Positions 42,196 through 50,948 of a DNA stretch of 64,000 nt are shown here, piece after piece (the first letter of the stretch is position 1; each line of letters starts with the position of its first letter). The translations under genes and the position numbers were made by a program. The notes under the pieces were generated by a model. That model made no database searches. It was not told the origin of the DNA and was given only the letters and a program-made list of their open reading frames with translations. This stretch comes from Candidatus Poribacteria bacterium. GTDB lineage: Bacteria > Abyssobacteria > SURF-5. The stretch is from NCBI GenBank assembly GCA_016215705.1, contig JACRIR010000135.1:7996-71995 (forward strand), in the 5' to 3' direction.

Positions 42196-43227
42196 ATGCT
42201 TGTCGGAGAACAAACGACCTATCGGGCCGATTTCTGGAATCCGGAACGGAATAATGAAGTTGATTGTTTCCTCTGCTGCCACCGTTGTCGCATCCTGAGC
42301 GGAAAACGTGGTATTTGCGGAGTTCGCGAGAACAGGGACGGCGTCCTCTATAGCCTCGTATACGGCCGTGTCATCGCGGAGAATCCTGACCCCATCGAAA
42401 AGAAACCGCTCTACCATTTCCTTCCGGGCACGCGCTCGTATTCCATTGCAACGCCGGGCTGCAATTTCCGGTGCGGCTTCTGCCAGAACTGGCAGATTTC
42501 GCAGGCTCGCGGCGAACTCGAAAAATTTCCGAGGACTTACGTTGAGCCTCGCGAGATCGTGGATGGCGCGCTTCGCGCGTCTTGTGCAAGCATTGCCTAC
42601 ACCTACACCGAGCCGACTATCTTCATGGAATACGCGCTCGCCGTCGCCAGGCTTGCGAAAGAGAAGAGTCTTAAGAACGTCTTTGTCACTAACGGTTATG
42701 AGACTCCCGAAGCAGTAAAGGCGATGTGCGGCCTCATCGATGCGGCCAACGTCGACCTCAAGTCATTCTCCGATACCTTTTATCGCAGCGTTTGCCACGG
42801 GCGGCTCGAACACGTGCTCAACTCCATCCGCAGCATGCACGAGGGCGGCATACACATCGAGGTCACGACCCTCGTGATTCCCTCTCAGAACGATTCCGAG
42901 GAAGAACTCGAAAAGATCGCAGGTTTTCTTTCTGAAGTCTCGCCGGACATGCCGTGGCACATCTCGCGATTCCATCCCGATTATCAGGCGCTGGACACGA
43001 TTCCCACTCCCATCAGCACCCTGGAGCGCGCGGCGCAGATAGGCGAGCGCAAGGGGCTCCGTTATATATATGTCGGAAACGTGCATGACACCGAGCGCCA
43101 ACACACCCACTGTCCCAGTTGTGGCAAGACCGTCATCAGTCGCTCGCTCATGCGTGTGACCGCCTCTAAGCTTAAGGATGGCAGTTGCGCTTACTGCGGC
43201 TCGTCGCTGCCACTGATAACGAAATAG
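42196..43227 (+). CDS. amrS: AmmeMemoRadiSam-type radical SAM enzyme (AmrS-like)
   Basis: A 343-residue radical SAM protein. The cluster motif CNFRCGFC has cysteines at about 89, 93 and 96. An N-terminal cysteine cluster (CFLCCHRCRILSGKRGICG, C24-C41) and a C-terminal zinc-ribbon-like part (CPSCGKTV, CAYCGSS) match the AmrS family, which is related to pyruvate-formate-lyase activase; TYTEPTIFMEYAL is also typical. ATG at 42196 has GAGGG 8 nt before. The partners AmmA and Memo are not in this window. The reaction is unknown. Confidence 0.88.
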   Translation: MLVGEQTTYRADFWNPERNNEVDCFLCCHRCRILSGKRGICGVRENRDGVLYSLVYGRVIAENPDPIEKKPLYHFLPGTRSYSIATPGCNFRCGFCQNWQISQARGELEKFPRTYVEPREIVDGALRASCASIAYTYTEPTIFMEYALAVARLAKEKSLKNVFVTNGYETPEAVKAMCGLIDAANVDLKSFSDTFYRSVCHGRLEHVLNSIRSMHEGGIHIEVTTLVIPSQNDSEEELEKIAGFLSEVSPDMPWHISRFHPDYQALDTIPTPISTLERAAQIGERKGLRYIYVGNVHDTERQHTHCPSCGKTVISRSLMRVTASKLKDGSCAYCGSSLPLITK

Positions 43228-43363
43228 GGGAGAAACGAAAGGAGCGAGGCGCAATGAAACTGCACAGTGAGCGATGAACCATGGCAAATCTCAAGACGAA
43301 AGTGAAGAAATGATGAAAGATGGGGAAAGGGGAATAGAATGCTCTCACTCATAGATTGGCAAC

Positions 43364-43413
43364 CCTAAACCATGAACCGTAGACCGTGAACTGTAGACCG
43401 TGAACCACATGCC
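43364..43413. repeat. Short degenerate tandem repeat ('GTAGACCGTGAAC')
   Basis: CCATGAACC-GTAGACC-GTGAACT-GTAGACC-GTGAACC forms about four ~7-nt units just before the glycosylase gene. A similar pattern ('GGTTTATGGTTGGAGGTTGG') sits at about 18693-18712. Confidence 0.5.
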
Positions 43414-43992
43414 ATGATTGCATTTGATGCAGGCGACCATTTTGCAGAACTTAAGAGGCTGCATTCGCAAGTGCGGCGCTGCCGCAAGTGTTTCCTCTGG
43501 AAGACACGCAAAAAGGCGGTTCCCGGTGAAGGGCTGCCCGATGCAACCGTGATGCTCATCGGTGAAGCGCCCGGAAAGAAAGAAGACGCTGCCGGGCGCC
43601 CGTTTGTTGGGCCGTCCGGAAAATTCCTCGACCAGATGCTCGAGGAAGTCGGCCTCGTGCGCGAAAACATATTCATAACATCCACCATCAAATGCATTCC
43701 TGTTCCCGCCGGCAAGCCGAAAAAAGTCAGCATCGAAGCCTGCAATCCCTATTTGCAGGGGCAACTCAAACTCGTCAACCCGAGAATCGTCTGTCTTCTC
43801 GGTGAAGTGGCGGCGCGGAACGTCCTTGGGGTTGATAAAGTCGCCGATGTCCGAGGAGAGATAATCAGGCGCAGTGAACACATATTCCTTGTCACTTATC
43901 ATCCGGCGGCCGCTCGCCGATTTCCTGCCCTGCATGCGCACATGCGCAAAGACTTCCGTCTTCTCGCGCGTCGCGCCAACATACGACAATAG
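43414..43992 (+). CDS. Uracil-DNA glycosylase, family 4 (Fe-S)
   Basis: A 192-residue UdgA-type enzyme that removes uracil from DNA. The four [4Fe-4S] cysteines are in RRCRKCFLWK (C23, C26), IKCIPVP and EACNPY. The catalytic motif A is GEAPGKKEDAAGRPFVG and motif B is LVTYHPAAARR, where His and the following Pro contact DNA. It is complete and lies about 130 nt before the rhodanese on the same strand. No convincing Shine-Dalgarno; the ATG abuts a short repeat. Confidence 0.92.
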   Translation: MIAFDAGDHFAELKRLHSQVRRCRKCFLWKTRKKAVPGEGLPDATVMLIGEAPGKKEDAAGRPFVGPSGKFLDQMLEEVGLVRENIFITSTIKCIPVPAGKPKKVSIEACNPYLQGQLKLVNPRIVCLLGEVAARNVLGVDKVADVRGEIIRRSEHIFLVTYHPAAARRFPALHAHMRKDFRLLARRANIRQ

Positions 43993-44123
43993 AGGAAGGG
44001 GGAACAAGCGGAGAAAGGGTCGAAAGGGGAAAAGGGGCAAAAGAGAGCCGAGAGGAACAAACTAAAGCGGCAGTTTCGGGTCACAGGAATTTGGAAACCC
44101 ACTACCGAGAAAAGGGGCGGAAT

Positions 44124-44441
44124 ATGCAAGAACCACTGCGTGTGCCTCCGAGTGAGGCTCGAGGGAAGGTCAAATCAGGCGACGCGCTGCTCGTATGCGC
44201 ATACTCAGACGCGGAGATGTTCAAGAGCATGCATTTGGAGGGCGCGATCTCGCTCCAGGAGTTCGAGTCGAAAGTGGCTGCGTTGCCGAAGACCCAGGAA
44301 ATCGTCTTCTACTGCGCTTGACCCAATGAGCGCAGTGCCGCCGGTCAGGCGGCAAAGTATCTCGAAAAAGGATACACTAATGCAAAGGCTCTCGGCGGCG
44401 GTGTCGAAGCGTGGAGGAAGGCGGGTTTTCCGCTCGTCTAG
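44124..44441 (+). CDS. Rhodanese-like protein with predicted selenocysteine (in-frame TGA at 44319-44321)
   Basis: A single-domain rhodanese of 105 residues if the TGA at codon 66 is read as selenocysteine. Upstream codons give MQEPLRVPPSEARGKVKSGD to IVFYCA; after the TGA the same frame continues PNERSAAGQAAKYLEKGYTN, ALGGGVEAWRKAGFPLV and a TAG stop. The family has cysteine in YCxCPNE at this place, so Sec replaces the second cysteine. AGGGGCGG precedes the ATG. A 7-bp hairpin, TGCCGCC-GGTCA-GGCGGCA (44336-44354), starts 14 nt after the TGA, as expected of a bacterial SECIS. If Sec is not used, the product would be a useless 65-residue fragment ending one residue before the active centre. 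The 44140-44463 frame is a shadow. Confidence 0.8.
44336..44354 (+). promoter_or_regulatory. Candidate bacterial SECIS hairpin in the rhodanese mRNA
   Basis: A perfect 7-bp stem with a 5-nt apical loop GGUCA; the loop begins 21 nt after the UGA. The same GGUC loop is found in the E. coli fdhF SECIS (established knowledge). The hairpin is within coding sequence, and codons through it still encode plausible rhodanese residues. No bulged U is evident in the short stem. Confidence 0.65.
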
Positions 44442-44452
44442 CTTGACGGGAG

Positions 44453-45937
44453 TCATTGTTTGACAAATGACCGCGCCTGGCCGCTCGTAATCACGTTGAG
44501 CGGCTGCTGGCTCAAATCCGCTCCGCGCACGCGCCAAAACACCTGCCGTCCGGCCGGAATGCGGTTCCAAATCGCCGCCGGCATCGCCCAGCTTGTCGCC
44601 GTGACGGTCATCCGCAGATTCTCGCGCGTCGACCAGAACGGCGTGAAGGTCGGAGCGAGACTCAGGTCCACCGCGAATCCGTTGTTTGTTCCACCATCCG
44701 GCGTCCACGCAAACGTTGGGGGAGAAGTCAATACGGACAGGTCTGCCGGCGATTGGAGAGTGATTGCCGCAAGCGTGCTGACGGTCGTTAAGCGATAGAT
44801 TGTCCCGTCCACCGGGGATGAGTGCCCAAGATAGAGTTCACCCGCCTCGTCCTCACCAAAAGTTGTGATCGCGAGTGCCGTGTCCAGCATCGGGACTACT
44901 GTCCATCCACCAAGTCCGTCCGGAACCGCGCCCGAAATTAATCCCGAGCAGAAATCGGCGAAGAAATATATCCCGAAAAGGTCGGGGAAGTCGGCCCCTC
45001 TGTATCGGTAACCGCCGGTGATGGAGCATCCGCCCGTGAGGTGGCTGTATTCCAGGATGGGCAGGGTCAATGTTCCGTCATTGCAGGCCGTTGTAGGATT
45101 GAAGCAATGATTACCCTCCATGAATCGCCACCCATAGTTCTCGCCACCCACGCTCGAGGCAGGCTGAAAATCAATTTCCTCCCACATATCCTGCCCAACA
45201 TCCGCAATGAACATATCGCCGGTCAGCCGGTCGAACGTGAACCGCCACGGGTTGCGCAACCCGAGCGCCCAGGTTTCTCCACGCGCACCCTGAATCCCGA
45301 CAAAGGGATTGCCGGCAGGGGTCGCATAAGGAACAGCGCTGTCGACGTCGATGCGGAGCATCTTCCCCAGGATCGTGTCCAGGCTCTGGGCGTTATTGAA
45401 AGGGTCACCCGCCGAGCCGCCGTCTCCCATGCCGATATAGAGGAATCCGTCGGGTCCGAATTGGAGCTGGCCGCCATTATGATTTGCGAATGGTTGCTGT
45501 TGCGTAAGCACAATAATCGCCGAATTCGGATTGGCAACATTCGGATTTGCCGAAACGGAATAACGCGCTACAACCGTGTCGCCGTTAACGTCCGTGTAGT
45601 CGATGAAGAAGAAACCATTGATTGCATAGTTCGGGTGGAATGCGACACTGAACAGTCCGCGCTCGCCGCCTGTCGATACAAGCGTTCTGATGTCCAGGAA
45701 TGGAGTCGCCAACACTTGCGTACCATCAAAAACCACAATTCGCCCGTCCTGAAGTGTAATAAAAAGCCTGCCGGAACCGTCACCCGCATTGGTAATATAT
45801 GTTACGTTTGGCACGCCGGTAGCAATTGGCTGCAACTGCAAGACGGTTGCAGATTGCGCGCTTCCCGAAATCAGCAGAAGCGCAACACACACTGACAACC
45901 CAACCCACTTTCTCATTTCCATGAACTGCGTATTCAT
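44453..45937 (-). CDS. Secreted PQQ-dependent sugar dehydrogenase with shared C-terminal module
   Basis: A 494-residue exported beta-propeller of the soluble glucose/sorbosone dehydrogenase family. A signal peptide lies at VGLSVCVALLLISGSAQSA. Propeller signatures are GERGLFSVAFHPNYAINGFF, HNGGQLQFGPDGFLYIGMGD, GLRNPWRFTFDRLTGDMFIA and DVGQDMWEEID, all typical of the group. About residues 385-490 form a separate domain (from ITLQSPADLSVLTSPPTFAW to RSFVKQ) closely related to the C-terminus of the beta-helix protein at 9612-11105. PQQ use is family-based. It faces the rhodanese gene tail to tail with only 11 nt between stops. Confidence 0.88.
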   Translation of the reverse strand: MNTQFMEMRKWVGLSVCVALLLISGSAQSATVLQLQPIATGVPNVTYITNAGDGSGRLFITLQDGRIVVFDGTQVLATPFLDIRTLVSTGGERGLFSVAFHPNYAINGFFFIDYTDVNGDTVVARYSVSANPNVANPNSAIIVLTQQQPFANHNGGQLQFGPDGFLYIGMGDGGSAGDPFNNAQSLDTILGKMLRIDVDSAVPYATPAGNPFVGIQGARGETWALGLRNPWRFTFDRLTGDMFIADVGQDMWEEIDFQPASSVGGENYGWRFMEGNHCFNPTTACNDGTLTLPILEYSHLTGGCSITGGYRYRGADFPDLFGIYFFADFCSGLISGAVPDGLGGWTVVPMLDTALAITTFGEDEAGELYLGHSSPVDGTIYRLTTVSTLAAITLQSPADLSVLTSPPTFAWTPDGGTNNGFAVDLSLAPTFTPFWSTRENLRMTVTATSWAMPAAIWNRIPAGRQVFWRVRGADLSQQPLNVITSGQARSFVKQ

Positions 45938-46401
45938 GATGCACCCCCAACCCCTTATGCTCTAACCCCCCAATATGTCCCCGAGATTGTTTCGCCCCGC
46001 TCGCAATGACCGCCCAGGGGGCAGTGTTTCTTTCACAATTAGCCACGTATGGCATGTGACGAGGCGCTCCTGGAGAAGGATGCGAAAGATGAAACGCCCT
46101 TCTCCTTTTTAGAAACTTGGCACAAAATCAAATGATACGCCAACCAAGCGGCAATTTCATCGCGATGTTTCAAAAACAGGCAATGAAAACGACCTTAATT
46201 GTATTATCTTGCGACAACAAATCCGTTGCTCCGACTTGCGTCTGCAAAGCATTGTTGAGCGTCATTGCGCAACTGCCTGTGAAATAATTGCTTATGTATT
46301 CGACCGCGAAAGTCGTCTGTCCCATGATCCCATTGGCATAGTCAATGCTCTCCAGTAAAGTAAAAAAAGGAAGAAGAGAAAACAAGTAAGGAGGTACGTA
46401 A
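45938..46401. other. Intergenic region before hsp20
   Basis: No gene supported. It contains a fragment of a dispersed 'GAGATTGTTTCGCCCCGCTC GCAATGACC' type repeat at about 45983-46011. The minus-strand frame at 46170-46577 is a shadow overlapping hsp20. Confidence 0.4.
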
Positions 46402-46875
46402 ATGGCTATCGTAAGACATAGAGGGGCGAGAGAGTTCGAGCCCTTTACAAATTTCTTCGATTTTCCGGAACTCTTTACGGATCGGTCTGTCGATTTCCCG
46501 TTAGGGTTCGGTGGCAGACGGCTCTTGGACATGCCTACGGTGTGGCATCCGACCGCCGATGTGTTCGAGGACGACAACTATTTCTATGTAAGGATGGACC
46601 TGCCGGGAATGACCAAGGACCAGATCGCGTTGTCCTTTGACGGCCATATCCTGTCCGTTACGGGTAACCGCGGAGAAGGCCAATATGGGGACGACACTTG
46701 CTACTGGTCCCGCGAGCGATACACGGGCGAATTCCATCGATATGTCCACGTTCCGGGGGAGGTCAACTCCGAGAACCTGATGGCCAAGTATGAAAGCGGA
46801 GTCCTCGAAGTGGCGCTGCCCAAAACCGAAAAGGCGAAAAGACTCAAGATAGCTATCGAGTCCGGAGAAAACTGA
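46402..46875 (+). CDS. Small heat shock protein, Hsp20 family
   Basis: A 157-residue holdase chaperone. The alpha-crystallin domain (about 50-150) opens WHPTADVFEDDNYFYVRMDL, with DLPGMTKDQIALSFDGHILS, the conserved arginine stretch RERYTGEFHRYVHVPGEV and YESGVLEVALPK. AAGGAGGT is 6-7 nt from the ATG, a strong site. A hairpin terminator follows. No CIRCE or ROSE element is apparent. Confidence 0.95.
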   Translation: MAIVRHRGAREFEPFTNFFDFPELFTDRSVDFPLGFGGRRLLDMPTVWHPTADVFEDDNYFYVRMDLPGMTKDQIALSFDGHILSVTGNRGEGQYGDDTCYWSRERYTGEFHRYVHVPGEVNSENLMAKYESGVLEVALPKTEKAKRLKIAIESGEN

Positions 46876-46914
46876 GTGAGAGGGCTTTCCTCTTGACCCG
46901 TAACTCAGACCCGC

Positions 46915-46948
46915 GCGCCAGCGCACTCCAGCGCTGGCGCTTGCTTTT
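46915..46948 (+). terminator. Rho-independent terminator after hsp20
   Basis: Stem GCGCCAGCGC (46915-46924) and GCGCTGGCGC (46931-46940) around a 6-nt loop, then TTGCTTTT. Confidence 0.8.
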
Positions 46949-47029
46949 GACTTTCCACTTTCGGCCTGCGCAATGCCTCAACATCTAGATGAACTTCCGT
47001 GTATGGGTTCTATATGTTGTATTTTTTTC

Positions 47030-47057
47030 TTGACAAATCCCCAAAATATGGTACACT
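47030..47057 (+). promoter_or_regulatory. Predicted sigma70 promoter of smc
   Basis: TTGACA (47030-47035), 16-nt spacer, TACACT (47052-47057), with an A/T-rich upstream stretch. Leader of about 60 nt to the smc ATG at 47125. Confidence 0.65.
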
Positions 47058-47124
47058 GTAGCCATAGTCATTCCAATTCACATCATTAGGCGGCGCGCAC
47101 AGTATCATCCTGGAGACATAACTC

Positions 47125-50100
47125 ATGTATTTAAAAGAACTTGAGCTTTGCGGGTTCAAGTCATTTGCACACAAGACTACGCTCAATCTAGAGAAGGGAA
47201 TATCGGGAGTTGTAGGCCCCAACGGGTGCGGTAAAAGCAACATAGGGGACGCAATCCGTTGGGTCCTCGGTGAGCAGAAGATGCGGGTGCTCCGCGGGCA
47301 GCACATGGAAGACGTCATATTCAGTGGAAGCGAAGACCGCCACCCCCTCGGAATGGCTGAGGTCTCACTTGTTCTTGATAATTCGAGCGGAAGGCTTCCG
47401 CTTGAATATTCCGAAGTAAGTATCACCCGAAGGCTTTTCAGGTCGGGCGAAAGCGAATACTACCTCAATAAACTGCCTTGTCGCAGGAAAGATGTCGTTG
47501 AACTTCTCATGGGAACGGGCATCGGCGTCGATTCCTATTCTCTCATTGAACAAGGGCGGATTGACCTCATCCTCAGCTCGAAACCGGAGGAACGACGCTA
47601 CATCTTCGAGGATGCCGCCGGCATTATGAAGTACAAAACCCGGAAAGACGCCGCGCTCAGGAAAATGGAGCGCGCCGACACGAACTTGCTTCGCCTCCAG
47701 GACACCATCATCGAGGTCCGGCGCCGGATAACTTCTCTCAAACGACAGGCCAACGCCGCTCAGCGGTATCGGCAATTCCGCGACGACCTGCGCGGCCTCG
47801 AGCTCAGGCTGGCTCTCCTCAAGTACCGCGAGCTCGACGAAGAACACAACGTTCTTGCCGCTCGCGCAAAGCAACTCGGCGACCAACTGGCGGAAATCAC
47901 GGCCAGACAATCGGGGGAAGAAAGTGATCTTGAAAAAGATCGCATGGGTATGCTGGAACTCGAGAAGGCCCTCTCGCAAGCCCGCGGTCATTCGCGAGAC
48001 CTCCAATCGCAGATAGAGAAGACCGAAAGCCAGATTGCCTTGTTGCGCGAGCGAATCTCGGCAATAGACGCTCGAGAGAAACGCGACATCGCCGATATCG
48101 AGGAACTCGATCGATCGCTCGAAACACAAACGCATGACCGCGCTTCGACCGAGGAAAAAGAGCGCGAGGCCACCGGGCGTGTTTCAGAGGCTCAACGCGG
48201 TCTCGACGAGAAAGAGGCCCAAATGGCCGGCCTCCTTCAGCAGCTTGCCGCCGGTGAGAAAGCGATAGAGGAATTACGCTCCCTCCAACTTGAGAAACTG
48301 AATCGGAAGATCAACCTGCAGAACGAGATCAATGCGACCGAGACGAACATCCAGTCGCTCTCCAAACGCATGGCGAAGTTGTCCGAACGCAAAGTTCAAG
48401 TGGAGCAGAGCGTTTCGCAGCAAGAAAACCGACTGAGCGAGACCAGGTTCATGATCGAATCCCTCCGCGCCGCCCTGGCCTCGCTCGGCTCGGAATTAAC
48501 CTCATTAAATGGAACTGTCGCTGCCAGGCATTCTGAACTGGAAATGTCAGTCACGCGTCGCGATACGGCCCGTGACTCGCTCGCGTCCGCCCGCTCGAAG
48601 CTTTCCTCGCTGGAAGAACTGCGGGACAAGTTCGAGGGCTACGAGGACGGCGTGCGCGCTATAATGCTTGCAAAACAACACGGCGATGCCCGGGCAATCG
48701 GCGTCCTGGGTCCGCTGGCCGACCTTGTCCGCGCCAATAAAGAACACGAGGCCGCCCTCGAAGCCGCGCTCGGTCAGCGACTCCAGAATATTGTGGTCGA
48801 GGACCTCGACGCAGCCCGCCTTTGCGTTCAACTGCTCGAATCAAGCCATGCGGGCCGCGCAAGCCTGATTCCCCTGGGCTCGTTTCCCACGAACGGGCAT
48901 ACTGCCGAGCCGCTGTCGCTCTTCGAGGCGGCGGGGACCCGGGCAATCGATCTTGCGCACTGTGACGAGCGAATCCGGCCCGTCATCGAAAAACTTCTTG
49001 GCTCGACGTTCGTCGTCGAGTCACTCGACGCCGCCCTCGCGCTTGCGCCGTCGCTGGACCCCCGGCGCGACCTCGTCACGTTGCGTGGCGAGGCCATATC
49101 CTCCGTCGGCATTATCACCGCGGGCGATACCGGTAAAGGTCGCGGATTACTGGGCCGAAAAAACGAGATAGAAGAACTTCGTGACTCGATTGGAAAAAAC
49201 ACTGCTGTCGTCGAAACCGAGAACGCAAAAATAGCGAGCCTGAAAAACGACATCGAACAATGCCACGGACTCATCCAGAAACTCCGAACTTCCGTGGGAT
49301 CGCATGAGGTTGAGCTTGCGAAGGCCGAGCGAGACCAGCAGCAACTGAGCGCAGGCAAACAGCGCGATGAGCAGGAATGTGACGTGCTCGAGCAGGAGCG
49401 CTTGCTCACCGCCCATGAAAGTCAGGAGCTCGCAAAACAACAACAATATCTCATGCTCCGGATAGAGCAAGCCAGGATCGTTGAAGCCGAAACACAGGAA
49501 GAACTGAAGGGCGCAGGAGTTGCGCTCGGCGAGTTCAGAAACCGCAAAGACGTCCTGGCCGCCGAAATAGCCGATTTCAAGGTCAACCTTTCTTCACTGC
49601 AACTTACCTGTCAGACCTTCAAGAGAGAAATTCATCGACTCGAGGCGGATATGCTGGAAACGGCGCGTCGTATCTCCGAGAAACGGAACGACGTCGCCGA
49701 GGGCGCCAGGACGCGGGCAGCTTTCGCAAATGAGATCGAGGACTCTCGTAGCGCGATCCAGCGGATATTCGAGCAGAAGCGCACACTCGACGCCGATATC
49801 GAGAAGACCGACGAGCAGAGACGCGAGCTCTTCGACAGAATGAAGGCCCTCGACGACAGTCTCAAGAAGACCCGCGCACTGGCTCACGATGTCGGAGCCC
49901 AACACCATCAGACCGAGATTGCGCTCGCGCAGAATGAAGAAAAAATATCGTTCCTGAAGGAGAAGACAATCGCTGACTACCGCCTGTCGATGTCCGAGAT
50001 TGCCCAGGAGATTACGGTCGAGGAGAACTTCGACCCGCAGGCGGCCGCCGATGAGGCGCAGCGGCTGAGGAGTAAGATCGAATCGATCGGCCCCGTGAAT

Positions 50101-50721
50101 CTTATCGCAATCGAAGAGTTTGAAGAACTCCAGCAACGCTACAACTTCCTCATTCAGCAGGAGGCCGACCTCAGAAAAGCAAAAGAGGCGCTTCTCGGGA
50201 TCATCAAAAAGATAAACGAAACCACGCAGACGATGTTCATGGAAACCTTCGAGCAGATTCATGGCCATTTCCATGAGATATTCAGGAATCTTTTCGGCGG
50301 CGGGCGCGCCACTGTGCAGCTCATCGATCCGTTGAACCCGCTTGAGAGCGGCATCGAGATCAGCGTGCATCCGCCCGGCAAGAAAGCGCAAAGCATCTCC
50401 CTGCTCTCCGGTGGAGAGAAGGCGCTCACTGCGATTGCGCTCCTGTTCGCGATTTTCAAATCGAGGCCGAGCCCCTTCTGCGTGCTCGACGAGGTGGACG
50501 CGGCCCTCGACGACAGTAACATCCTCCGGTTCACCCGCCTCGTCAAGATGTTCTCGAGCGACGTCCAGTTCATCGTCGTTACGCACAACAAGCGCACTAT
50601 GGAACTGGCCGATGTGCTTTACGGCGTCACGATGGAAGAGCGCGGCGTGAGCCAGATTGTATCGGTCAAATTCAAGAAGACGAGCGCATTCGAGTTTCTT
50701 GAGCCTAGCGTCGCTTCTTGA
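47125..50721 (+). CDS. smc: Chromosome segregation protein SMC
   Basis: A 1198-residue condensin ATPase. Walker A is GPNGCGKSNIGDAIRW (residues 31-46). Two long coiled coils flank a hinge at about 515-640 (GVLGPLADLVRANKEHEAAL). The C-terminal head has the ABC signature LLSGGEKALTAIALLFAIFK and Walker B FCVLDEVDAALDDSNILRF. Its length and layout are standard for bacterial SMC. It is followed by ftsY about 230 nt on, a common pairing, with a palindrome between. Confidence 0.98.
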   Translation: MYLKELELCGFKSFAHKTTLNLEKGISGVVGPNGCGKSNIGDAIRWVLGEQKMRVLRGQHMEDVIFSGSEDRHPLGMAEVSLVLDNSSGRLPLEYSEVSITRRLFRSGESEYYLNKLPCRRKDVVELLMGTGIGVDSYSLIEQGRIDLILSSKPEERRYIFEDAAGIMKYKTRKDAALRKMERADTNLLRLQDTIIEVRRRITSLKRQANAAQRYRQFRDDLRGLELRLALLKYRELDEEHNVLAARAKQLGDQLAEITARQSGEESDLEKDRMGMLELEKALSQARGHSRDLQSQIEKTESQIALLRERISAIDAREKRDIADIEELDRSLETQTHDRASTEEKEREATGRVSEAQRGLDEKEAQMAGLLQQLAAGEKAIEELRSLQLEKLNRKINLQNEINATETNIQSLSKRMAKLSERKVQVEQSVSQQENRLSETRFMIESLRAALASLGSELTSLNGTVAARHSELEMSVTRRDTARDSLASARSKLSSLEELRDKFEGYEDGVRAIMLAKQHGDARAIGVLGPLADLVRANKEHEAALEAALGQRLQNIVVEDLDAARLCVQLLESSHAGRASLIPLGSFPTNGHTAEPLSLFEAAGTRAIDLAHCDERIRPVIEKLLGSTFVVESLDAALALAPSLDPRRDLVTLRGEAISSVGIITAGDTGKGRGLLGRKNEIEELRDSIGKNTAVVETENAKIASLKNDIEQCHGLIQKLRTSVGSHEVELAKAERDQQQLSAGKQRDEQECDVLEQERLLTAHESQELAKQQQYLMLRIEQARIVEAETQEELKGAGVALGEFRNRKDVLAAEIADFKVNLSSLQLTCQTFKREIHRLEADMLETARRISEKRNDVAEGARTRAAFANEIEDSRSAIQRIFEQKRTLDADIEKTDEQRRELFDRMKALDDSLKKTRALAHDVGAQHHQTEIALAQNEEKISFLKEKTIADYRLSMSEIAQEITVEENFDPQAAADEAQRLRSKIESIGPVNLIAIEEFEELQQRYNFLIQQEADLRKAKEALLGIIKKINETTQTMFMETFEQIHGHFHEIFRNLFGGGRATVQLIDPLNPLESGIEISVHPPGKKAQSISLLSGGEKALTAIALLFAIFKSRPSPFCVLDEVDAALDDSNILRFTRLVKMFSSDVQFIVVTHNKRTMELADVLYGVTMEERGVSQIVSVKFKKTSAFEFLEPSVAS

Positions 50722-50784
50722 GTCCGGCATCGCTTAGTGCTATACTGTTGTCCGCATGAATCTGTCCGGCGATTGACTTTTTCC

Positions 50785-50808
50785 AGGGGCGCAGCATGCT
50801 GCGCCCCT
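50785..50808. repeat. Perfect 24-bp GGGGC-family palindrome between smc and ftsY
   Basis: AGGGGCGCAGCA with TGCTGCGCCCCT is a palindrome with no loop. It is followed at about 50838-50860 by a piece of the 'ATTCCCGTGAAAGCGGGAAT' dispersed inverted repeat. It might also act as a terminator, but there is no T-run. Confidence 0.75.
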
Positions 50809-50948
50809 CGTGTTTACTCTCATTCCCACGGCTCATCGTAATTCCCGTGAAAGCGGGAATCTCTTCTCGTCGCGCATGGCGGTCCCGGCCGAGCGCCCGC
50901 TCCCGAGGGAATGACAACCCGCACATGAACAGAAAGGACTGACAAGCA

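Noticed and set aside
44124-44321. Truncated rhodanese or pseudogene ending at the TGA
   Set aside because: The frame continues with family-like sequence to a proper stop, there are no other stops or shifts, and a SECIS-like hairpin is correctly placed; decay would not preserve all of this.
46170-46577. Minus-strand ORF before hsp20
   Set aside because: It overlaps the strongly supported hsp20 start and has no recognisable domain; probably a shadow extended by chance.
47365-48135. Long antisense frames within smc
   Set aside because: Codon structure follows smc; such frames are common opposite GC-rich coiled-coil genes.
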